A stretch of 64,000 nt of DNA, taken from the NCBI RefSeq assembly GCF_015706575.1, contig NW_024037058.1, forward strand, positions 5,263,754 to 5,327,753. The letters are read 5' to 3'. Origin of the DNA: Patiria miniata. Taxonomy: Eukaryota > Echinodermata > Asteroidea > Valvatida > Asterinidae. Shown here in pieces: positions 55,804 through 64,000 of this stretch (its first letter is position 1; each line of letters begins with the position of its first letter). The notes under the pieces are model-generated. The model saw nothing but the letters and a program-made list of their open reading frames with translations, did not search any database and had not been told where the DNA came from. The position numbers and the translations under genes were made by a program.

Positions 55804-56057
55804 TTCACGGCACATTGAAAGGCCAAAAAAAAGTCTCCGGTTTCTGGTATGCGCGCGCGTCGCTGTAGCCATGCGCGTCGGCAAAATGAAAAAGTTTTTT
55901 TCCAATGAAAGATGATGTCTCAAAACCGCCAAACTCACTGGTTTGACTGGAATCCTGCTGCTGCACAATTTTAACAGGTCTTTAGATTGGGTTATGGTCG
56001 AGAATAAGCTTTATGTGGCCTCTCTGGACTCTGAGCTGAAATGTACACATGTTTTTC

Positions 56058-56140
56058 TCCGGACACTTGGCCTCTGTAAAATAAAAAAATGGGGGAAGGG
56101 GGGTACCCATCTTTCAAATGGGGGCGCTCTTCATTCTGAC
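56058..56140 (+). repeat. Dispersed repeat, copy 3 of 3
   Basis: Shorter copy: GGACACTTGGCCTCTGTAAA through TTTCAAATGGGGGCGCTCTT. It lies 0.37 kb after copy 2 in the same orientation, so the pair may be a local duplication. Confidence 0.6.
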
Positions 56141-56664
56141 GTCATTCTGATGTAATTAACAGTAAACAAACGACGGAAGGAGGTTTTTCATTATTTGTGC
56201 CCAGCAAAAGGTCGTAAGCGTGTAATTATACTGTAACAAAAACGTTTCAAGCTTGCTAACTTCCAACCTAGATGGGTACACAAAGCCAGTTTTGTTTCCA
56301 GCAAAGGGGCATTAGGATTTAACACGACGCTTAAGCGCAAGTTTAATGCAGGACGAGTTCACATTTAAGGCAGATAGAGTTCCCGGTAACAGGTCATAAG
56401 CAGGAATATTAAAACAACTTCAAAATTAAGCAACATTTTGAAATAAAAATATTCGATATGATTTTAATTATTAAAGACTTCAATGGGCCCAAATTTCAGC
56501 GTGATGTGATTTTTCATTTAGAAATGGCAGCACAAAAACCTTTCAATTCGATTATCTCCTAAAGTGCTTTTGCGTGCCTGGGCTGCTTACGTCCTTTTCC
56601 TTGGCACACAACGATTTCAAGATGGCAGCACCCCATGCAGGGGGTCAAGCCAGGTCAACTAATT

Positions 56665-57434
56665 TCACTTCTCCAGATCACCGCCTCCAGCTTGGGGTGG
56701 GGGAGACTCAAATGAGACCGGATTCAAAGGCGGGGACCAATCGAGCGAGGTCTTGTAGACTGGATTGAACAAGTTGATGGTGGACTCTTGCTGTGGCACC
56801 GCCCACTGCCCCGCCCACAGCAGCATGACAATTGTCATCACTGGTGTCAATGGTAAACTCTGTTATGACCCCACCCACTGCCCCGCCCACAGCAGCATAA
56901 CAATTATTATCACTGTCATTGATGGTGGACTCTGCTATGGCCCCGCCCACTGCCCCGCCCTCAGCAGCATAACAATTGTCATCACTGGCGTCGATGGTAA
57001 ACTCTGTTATGACCCCACCCACTGGCCCGCCCACAGCAGCGTAACAATTGTTATCACTGGCATTGATGGTGGACTCTGCTGTGGCCCCACCCACTGCCCC
57101 GCCCACAGCAGCATAACAATTGTCATGGCATTGATAGTGGACTCTGCTGTGGCCCCACCTGCTGCCCTACCCACAGCAGCATAACAATTGTCATCATTGG
57201 CACTGATGGTGGACTCTACTGTGGCCCCGCCCACAGCAGCGTAAAAACTATCATCACTGGCGTTGCCGGGCCGATCCTGGGAGCACCGGTTTAGGGGCGG
57301 GGAGGGATGATAGTCATCTGGTAGGAGGACTGGCTCCTCGTCCTCTTACCCTTGACCTTTCTGATGACCAGAGTGATGAGGATGATGACAATAATGAGGA
57401 GGACTAAGCAGCAGTATCAGTCCATTTGCCAGGC
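56665..57434 (-). pseudogene. Decayed receptor tail: transmembrane segment, 24-aa repeats, NPVY
   Basis: The minus-strand last exon of a probable single-pass membrane protein. After an acceptor (TTATTTTAG, 57435-57437) come a hydrophobic stretch (GLANGLILLL, then VLLIIVIILITLVIRKVKG in another frame), an acidic-proline segment (EEPVLLPDDYHPSPPLN), tandem repeats of the type GGVITEFTIDASDDNCYAAV, and an end with NLFNPVYKTSLDW and a TGA at 56667-56665. NPxY motifs bind PTB-domain adaptors in LDL-receptor-type tails. The coding sense is clear, but the parts lie in different frames, with about four shifts between 57400 and 56770. It is therefore a pseudogene, or the assembly has indel errors. The family is not recognised. 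Confidence 0.5.
56771..57262 (-). repeat. 72-bp tandem repeats (24-aa units) in the receptor tail
   Basis: About seven units of 54-72 bp, each with GACAATTGTTATGCTGCTGT and GGGCGGGGC on the minus strand. Two versions alternate (ATAESTIN and VITEFTID). Unit length is a multiple of three, so most of the array (56790-57106) stays open. Confidence 0.8.
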
Positions 57435-57701
57435 CTAAAATAATAACATATTTTATAAATTATTTTTTTAGCTTTGCATTTTATACCTTGACAATGCGTT
57501 GCTGAAGTTTTCATGGTCTTTAGAGCCATCAGATACAGAATTCCAACATTGTATTGCTGCATTGCTGGGGAAGTGTCAAATTCTTGGGTTTTTTTAAATA
57601 TAATGTTGCACGGATTCCAAACGACCCAGGACTTAGTGCTGCATTCCCCACATAAGTTCATGCATGTCAGTGAAATATGACATCCATGGGAGGGTCACAT
57701 G
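57435..57701 (-). other. Possible upstream coding DNA of the receptor
   Basis: The minus frame 57404-57661 reads MNLCGECSTKSWVVWNPCN and EFDTSPAMQQYNVGILYLMA, protein-like but unassigned, with a possible donor after CATTGTCAAG (GTATAA). It may be an extracellular exon of the decayed receptor. Low support. Confidence 0.2.
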
Positions 57702-57941
57702 CAAGGGCGGATCCAGGGGGGAGGGGGCCAAAGGGGGCCATGGCCCCCCCCCCCCCAAAAGAAACCAATTTTTTTTTTTTTATGTGACATCGCAATAAAG
57801 GCAGGCAATGAGTACACCACCATCTTTTCCTCAAAAAAAACATTGGTTAAAGTGGTCAGAAATTGCCTCAGATCGCACCACAGAGCATCTAGAATCCAAA
57901 CAATTTTCGGGGCCCTTAATTGTGTTCTGGATCTGCCCTTG
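57702..57941. mobile_element. hAT-type MITE, 240 bp
   Basis: Left end CAAGGGCGGATCCAG; reverse complement of the right end CAAGGGCAGATCCAG (14 of 15). GTCACATG flanks both sides (57694-57701, 57942-57949), a perfect 8-bp duplication typical of hAT. It includes poly-C, poly-T and the 46-bp core shared with 17596 and 16570. Non-coding. Confidence 0.9.
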
Positions 57942-58291
57942 GTCACATGTGCACCCAGATGCATAAATGTCAGGTGAATATGAATATTCATATCCTCCTG
58001 ATTCATAGCCAATCAGAGTGCTCCATCCAATTTTGGTAGCACGTCCATGCCTTGTTTACAATGGGGTTGCAGATAATTCAAGTTGGTAATTGGAATCAAC
58101 GTACACACATATGAGGTCAAGGATGTAGGAATCGTTCCTGCGTGTTATTATACCACGCACTTCACATAACCCCAGGACGTTATGTGGTAGTCAACACCGC
58201 TGGTACAGAACAGTATGCCATGGTGCAGGCGGACCAAACCCGGCCAATTACCGACTTGATTCAAGTCTAGGCTATGAGATTGGCCAATTAC

Positions 58292-58379
58292 CTGAGTGAG
58301 TTCTGTAGCTGCATATGGTTCCTTCAATGCTTGAAAGCTCCAAGGCAAAGCGCATGTGTTGCATCCTGGCCATTGCTTC
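58292..58379 (-). CDS. Candidate exon of unknown gene
   Basis: 88 bp on the minus strand with a good acceptor (CTTAACTTTTCAG) and donor (CAG then GTAATT). One frame is open: EAMARMQHMRFALELSSIEG then TICSYRTHS. It lies upstream, on the same strand, of the decayed receptor tail and could belong to it. Not recognised. Confidence 0.3.
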
Positions 58380-59874
58380 CTGAAAAGTTAAGAAAGAAAA
58401 GCATACGTAAAAGATCAACATCTACGATTAAGCAACTTTGGCAATCAAACCACCATACTAGCTGCAGCACACAGACAACTTGTGGCAATTCTTGAAAGGA
58501 CATTTGTGATGAAATTAGTTCATGAACACATTTTGTGCAACTTTCTACTCCTCTTCAATGAATTATCTATTTTGCATCCCTTTTTAATGAAAGATGCACT
58601 TCTTATAGGCATTTCACAAAATTCCTTGCTCATTGAAATATTTGTGGGAAAGGTTTGCTCATTGGCTTACTACCATGTACTGACACAACAAATCACCAAA
58701 GAAATGAAAATTTACGCCAGCAAACTTTCCAAAATTCTAGCATTTTTTTGTGCTGAAATAGATGTAACATTGAGGTTTCCGCCCATGAATGAGATCACAG
58801 TTTTGCTCATGAATATGGAAATTTGCATTTGCATCAAAGCACAAATCACCAAAATACCCTTGAAAATATCCTGGCATAATGAAAATGGAAAAAGGTTAAA
58901 TGGGACACAAAGGTGCATTTTCAATGATTGCATTAAAAAATACATTGAATAGGCCCTTTAAAAAAAATTCTTATTTGCAAAGGATTATGTGTATTGTACT
59001 ACTACCCCCACACTGATTACACTCATGCTATAAGCCAAGCAGCCAAATGAATCCTATGGACATTCAAATGAAAAGGAATAAGTATGCTCTGTGTGAGGAC
59101 CAGTGCATAAATTACATACCGTGTGAGGACTACAAGACTATGTATTAAAGTCCTCAATCTGTTGTTGAGAACAGTTCTCGCATGTACAGTTCTCGCATGT
59201 GTGTTTGTGTGCTTCGTCTATGGGAGAATTAAAGGTATAGAGTAGATCATTTGCAGCTATCCAAAAAGTAACTGACAAAAATTATTGTGGAAAGCTTACT
59301 TGGTTAAATATAGTAATGGCAATAAACTCCCTGTGAAAATATTCTTTCTAGCATGCTGTCATTTTCAGAAAACAGTAACAGGAGGCAATTTCGAAAGAAA
59401 CATCAAGTGAGTAGTAAGGTTTGTAATTTGAAGAATCTGTGAACGGGTGCGTGTAAGCACTGACATGACGCACAAGCACGCGCCGTTGCTAACTGTTACT
59501 TATCAGTTCGTTGCGTGGCATCGCGTAGCTGCAATTGGCTGAATGAGAACATGTCCGGAATGCTGATTTTGGGCGCAATTCAAAACGTGACTCTGCAACT
59601 TTTGATTTGAAATCGAGATCCCAGTATATTGGGTTCTTGGAATGTACAGCAATTACTGAGCTAAAATGTTTTCAGGTTAGTTGTTAAACATCCGTCTGCA
59701 GATTTTGAGCACTTTTGTTGCTTCAAGCAAAAAAAATGCCTGAATGACAGAACCTCTCTTACTCTTATGACTCTACGCCCCGCCCTTTTTGAGTACATAC
59801 AGATTTCAAATAGACTGACACCACATATTGATGTTGTGTTACCTGTTAATCAGTCTGTGATGTGTAGAGGTGGG
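58380..59874. other. Non-coding, no gene recognised
   Basis: A 156-codon plus frame at 58482-58952 is the longest open stretch without a match; I do not recognise it and see no supporting signals. TACAGTTCTCGCATGT is doubled at 59180-59205. The region ends at the deletion junction with the upstream block near 59875. Confidence 0.35.
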
Positions 59875-61133
59875 CGGGTTCTAGACCCCATGCCTGTTAG
59901 GGCTTCGCGCTCGCATTAACTCTGTTCAAGATATGCCCCTCCCCCTACTTTCGAGAATCAGGAAATTCCACAAGCAATTAATAGACACCTGTGTGAGTAT
60001 CCTGACTGGAAACATATCAAAGAATATTAAAACACGGGTGTCATCTGCAATAAGAGTCAGCTCAGAATAACTGCATCAGGTAATTGACCCTGAGGCTTCT
60101 TTATGTTTACCTTTCTGATAAACCTGTCCATAATCTTGTTAACTACAAGCTCTAGACTCTTGGATCCATTAGATATAAAACACAGTCAGCATGCTGTATT
60201 TGATTTCACTATGAGCACGTACCAATTAAAGCTCTACATAAGTGGAATCTGGGGACTGCAAATATTACCAGCCCAGAACCTTTGGATCCATTTGATATAA
60301 AACACTGCATTTGATTTTACTGTGAGCACGTACCAAAGTGCTATGTTATCGGAATTTGGGTACTGGTACTGCAAATATTACCAGCCCAGGACCTTTGGAT
60401 CCATTAAATATAAAAAAACTGCATTTGATTTTACTACAAGCACGTACCAAAGCACTTCAGAAGTGGAATCTGGGTACTGCCAATGAGTGTACTCAAAATC
60501 AGGTGACATGGACTGCGTTGATACAGAGAGGCGTATACATAGAACGCCATCTTTGTTCATTTCTGCCATTGCTGTAAGTGACATCAGAATGGGCAGATAG
60601 CAATGGCTCATTTCATGTGTACCTGAAGGTAAGATTTTTATTTAGTGGGTCTACCTGTAAGTCTGTCTGTACATCTGATATAGATCAACAGCATCACATT
60701 ATCTCATATATGTAAACTCAGTATTTGCCAATTACAAGTGTGCCTATTTACTAGAAATTCAGGTGGATCCGTCAAACCTGTTAGAATACAGACATGTTGT
60801 GGAAAAAATGAATCTCCTTCTATTCACGACAGAAATAAGTGACATGCATTGTCTGTACTTACCTGTAGTTTTACAAACAAGTATTAGACCTTTAAGAAGA
60901 TTCGGCACAGACGTAGCTTAGTGAATCACAAAATAATAATAAAACAACCAAAAATAAAACTGATGTGAAGGTAAATGTATTTTTTTTATGAAATTTCTTA
61001 AAGGAAAGTGGACTTTAAATCTACGATTTGAAATATGAGCCAGTTAAAGTACTTGAAATATGTTGGGTTTTTTTCGGTGCAGACAATATTTGGTTACATA
61101 CTCCTGCCCACCTCGACTCAAACCACCCAGCTG
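59800..61133. other. TRIM upstream block, copy 3 (internally deleted)
   Basis: Bases 59800-59875 match 16850-16935 (CAGTCTGTGATGTGTAGAGG). The line then jumps to the DNA matching 17665 onward (GGGTTCTAGACCCCATGCC), so about 730 bp containing the exon candidates is missing here. The remainder runs parallel to 17.7-18.9 kb. Confidence 0.65.
60153..60480 (+). repeat. Three units of the 113-bp minisatellite, upstream-block copy 3
   Basis: Same landmarks as the array at 17932 and the same starting unit (CTCTTGGATCCATTAGATAT). Three units. Confidence 0.8.
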
Positions 61134-61210
61134 ACCCAGGCAAGCTCAGAGGTTGAGTGGAAAGACATCTGCAATAAACAGGAGGTACTTGGTTCGAGCC
61201 CCACCTGAGT
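61134..61210 (+). other. tRNA-like sequence, second intact copy
   Basis: 77 bases from ACCCAGG to CCTGAGT, with GCTCAGAGGTTGAGT (A-box-like) and TGGTTCGAGCCCCA (B-box-like). Uninterrupted counterpart of the LINE target at 18900-20110. Confidence 0.4.
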
Positions 61211-61799
61211 ATTAAACTCAGACTGACCAGATTTCAGATACAAGTGCCCTTTTACATCATCGTTTCCCACCCCCCCCACATATTTGTAAAGAGTGCCCTT
61301 TGTTTTTAAACAAGGCCCTTTTTTTAATCAGTGCCTTTTTGGTTACCAGCAACCATTTCCGCGTGACCGTCGGCATTTGTTTGTCATTGAAAACTTTATT
61401 ACTGAGATGTACTTTTGTTTGACTTTATTACAACTTACTTGAGACGCAGAAAATTTCCTGTAACAGCTGAAAAGAATTCTTTAATATTGCATTTTTCAGG
61501 AAAAAAATGTGCTCTTATATGAACAAGGCAACCCTATTACACATTTGTTGTAACTAATTGTTATTTTCTTTAGGAAAAAAACCTAACATCAGGTTTGAAT
61601 CAAGCATATAGTATGTGAATAAACCTTTCATTTTATGAACACTCTACTTAACAAAAAGTTAATTATAGGCTATGTATCTAACTTATTTCCACCAAATTAT
61701 CATTTGAAGTTGGAATACGTGTTATTCCAAAAGCTTTACTTTATGTGCTTCATTTTCAGGTTAAAGGTCCATCCTATCGCACCAAGCCCAAAAGTAAAG
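61211..61799. other. 5' flank of the last TRIM gene
   Basis: Paralogous to 20111-21503 without the TTAA MITE. GTGCTTCATTTTCAG ending at 61759 is a consensus splice acceptor, the strongest of the set. The in-frame ATG at 61635 lies upstream of this acceptor and is not the likely start. Confidence 0.5.
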
Positions 61800-63786
61800 A
61801 TGGCATCTAATGTTACAGTCCAATCTGTGTTGGAGAAGATTAGTGTGCATCATCTGGAATGCTCCATCTGCACCAACCGTTTCAGGCAGCCCAAACTACT
61901 GGACTGTTTGCATAGTTTTTGCCTGCAATGTCTCCAAGAGCTCAGACAGAGCCAAGATCCTAGTGGTACAACGTTGACATGTCCTCTGTGCAGACGTGAA
62001 ACCATGTTGAAAGGGTCCTGGGTTGCTGATCTCCCTAACAACTTTGCATTCAGTGCCCTGGTGGAGGAAGTTACAATGCAGGAAAAGCTACTGGAAGGTC
62101 AGGGGTCAGAGATCAAATGTCAAGCCTGTGATGAGGAGAATCAGGCTATTTCACGATGCATGGACTGTGATCATTTCCTCTGTCAAGAATGTCAAAAGGC
62201 TCATGACCGTATGACTTTGATGATGAAATCTCACAAAATCTACACACTGGCGCAACTTCAATCAGGAGAGATTGTCTACAAGAGTAAACTAAGAGAAAAA
62301 GTTCCAAAATGTGGCAAGCATCCAGATCAGAATCTCAATGTCTATTGCAACTCATGTGAGCAAGTCATATGCACAACATGCTCTGTACTTGATCATGTAA
62401 AACACTCACTCACTGGATTACCTGAGGCAGTAGAGAAATGTAAGAAGAAGGTCACAGAAATGGTCCAAAAAAGTGAGAGAAGAAAAACAGGAATGAGCAA
62501 CACCTTAGAAATGATGTGCAAATCTCGCAAGGATCTGGACACCATGTTTGCCAACACTCAAAAGAAAATCTCCAAAAAGGCTCAACAGGAGATTACAAAG
62601 CTCAAACAGGAGGTTGCAAAGATCAAAAAGGAAGAACAGAAATTGTTGAAAGAGACAAACACGATTTATAAAGACAAACTCAAAGCTTTTGAAGCTGTTC
62701 AAGCAACCAACAGGAAAGAGGTGTCACAGACAGAGAACAAGCTGGAGGAGGTGAAACAACTCATGAATCAAGCAAGTTGCTATGAGATTCTTGAATTTCA
62801 ACAGAAGCTCCTGGATAACCTCAGTGAATTGACAGGGAAACAGCCACAGCAAGTTCCTGACAAGTTGACCTTCATGGACTTTGAAGAAGGTGAGAGGTCA
62901 CTTGGGAGACTCATTCTGGAGGAAGAACCAAAGGCTGCAGAAAAGCAATCACCACGACCTGCAAGATCAAGTGAGAAGATGAAATGGGAACTGAGGACTG
63001 AAGTCAAGAACTTTAAATTAGCAAATACATGGATAACACATGTTGCAGCACTCTCTACTGATAAACTACTTGCATTATTTAAAAAAATATTACACTTTGG
63101 AGACAGTGTTGCACCTCTTTTTACAGCTTCAATTCCAAAAAGTCAGCAGGAACAATCTATCATACAAAGGCTACAAATCAATGGCCTCACTGATGATGTC
63201 AGGTGTATTGCAGTGAGCAAGGATGACAAGCTCCTTGTTCTAGATGGTCCAGTAGTCAAGGTCTTCAACAAGCAACATCAGCTCCTCCATCAGTTCACAC
63301 CAGATAGAGGGTCAGACAGCCAACCAACATGCCTTGCAGTGGATGACTGTAATCTGATAGCAGTGCGTCACAGAGGCAAGAAGGAGATATCTCTACACAA
63401 CCCAGATGGATCCCGCATCAGGAGACTGCCTGCTCCAATGATGGGAGATTATCTGACAATGCACAACCACCGCCTTATCTACACAAACGGGCCTACGTTG
63501 GTATGTGTCTACAGACTACTTTGGTGTCAGTGTATTCTCAGTTGACATGACCAGCAAAATGAAGAGGGGTTGGGGCCCTGCTTGTGTGTGCTGTGACAGT
63601 GATGGCAGCATCTATGTTGCCGTGTATGGAGTTCCAACAGGTGATATTCTGCATTACAGTTCTGATGGCAAGTTCATTGGATGGGTGGTCAAGGGATGTG
63701 ATTCTCCATGTGGCATCACATTCACATCAAGTGGTGATCTAGTAGTGGCTGCAGGAGAGTCTTTACAGGTCTATCACCGAGTGTAA
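61800..63786 (+). pseudogene. TRIM-like gene with a frame break in the propeller
   Basis: ATG at 61800 (MASNVTVQSV). RING (CSIC, CLHSFCLQC, CPLCR), B-box 1 (CQACDEEN, CMDC, CQEC), B-box 2 (CGKHPD, CNSCEQVICTTC), coiled coil with three heptads (ITKLKQE, VAKIKKE, EQKLLKE), linker, and propeller open to 63545. Near 63509, four extra bases (GTGTCTACAGACTAC versus GTGTAGACTAC) shift the frame. The rest of the propeller (63505-63786, SVFSVDMTSK, GDLVVAAGE, VYHRV) is open in the new frame. As read, the protein loses its last 80 or so residues but keeps RING, B-boxes and coiled coil, so it could still act as a propeller-truncated TRIM. Confidence 0.8.
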
Positions 63787-64000
63787 GGACAGATTAATTA
63801 TACTGGGGCTATCTAGTGTATCCACCAACCACTTCCATCAGACATTGATCATTGTTATCACTGACGAAGAACTTTAAAGTTCATTCCTTTAAATAACATT
63901 CCAGAATACTGTATATTTGGTATATATTTCTAAGGTCTTTGGTCTCTGTATGTGTTGACTCTAATACCTTTATCCACTTCCCTTTTGGAAAATCGTGGAC
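63787..64000. other. 3' flank of the last TRIM gene
   Basis: Matches 35713-35930 and 725-1820 (GGACAGATTAATTA, TTTCTAAGGTCTTTGGTCTC). The duplication continues past the window edge. Confidence 0.6.

Larger units (their letters stand above)
54668..56664. other. Non-coding with short repeat remnants
   Basis: It contains a LINE-tail remnant at 55197-55300 and two copies of the dispersed repeat (55686-55803 and 56058-56140), each preceded by TGAAATGTACACATGTTTTT. There is a poly-G tract at 55622. No gene recognised. Confidence 0.45.

Noticed and set aside
58482-58952. 156-codon open frame on the plus strand
   Set aside because: No recognisable domain, no splice or start context, AT-rich composition like the surrounding DNA; probably chance.
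61635-61799. Upstream in-frame ATG of the last TRIM gene
   Set aside because: It precedes the consensus acceptor ending at 61759 and is not conserved in the paralogues.

Overview
The window is animal nuclear DNA: AT-rich, intron-bearing, full of short transposons, with large recent segmental duplications. The lineage-expanded TRIM genes (RING, two B-boxes, coiled coil, NHL-like propeller in one coding exon), the CR1/L2-type LINE with an ATT tail and the many hAT-like and TTAA-flanked miniature elements suggest a marine invertebrate, most likely a deuterostome (echinoderm, hemichordate or lancelet). That assignment is inference; no species can be named.

The backbone is a tandem array of five plus-strand TRIM paralogues: a 3' part at 2-724, then 7555-9593, 21504-23458, 33685-35712 and 61800-63786. 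Only the fourth is open over its full length (675 aa). The second, third and fifth each carry one frame break; the first is cut by the window edge but open. The paralogues differ in internal repeats: six 15-residue units in the propeller of the first, and 2 to 5 heptads in the coiled coil of the others. Spacer DNA is duplicated with the genes: about 1.7-5.1 kb matches 35.8-41.9 kb, about 9.7-21.5 kb matches 24.2-33.7 kb, and 17.7-21.5, 30.9-33.7 and 59.9-61.8 kb form a three-copy upstream block with a 113-bp minisatellite and a tRNA-like sequence. A minus-strand exon resembling the start of a tyrosine phosphatase domain is copied four times in these spacers.

Because the spacers are paralogous, many insertions can be read against an empty site in the same window: a 5'-truncated LINE inside the tRNA-like sequence (18.9-20.1 kb), TTAA-flanked MITEs upstream of two TRIM genes, a 329-bp MITE with an AATT duplication, a hAT-type MITE that predates the duplication and a fold-back element that later landed inside one copy of it, a SINE-bearing insertion and a 1.85-kb unclassified insertion.

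The stretch 42-59 kb is mostly outside the duplications. It holds a complete, young-looking Ty3/gypsy LTR retrotransposon (46029-54667; 1433-bp LTRs, gag and pol, 4-bp target duplication) and a minus-strand decayed membrane-receptor gene end (transmembrane segment, 24-residue repeats with YAAV, an NPVY motif, stop at 56665). I saw no canonical tRNA, rRNA or CRISPR array.
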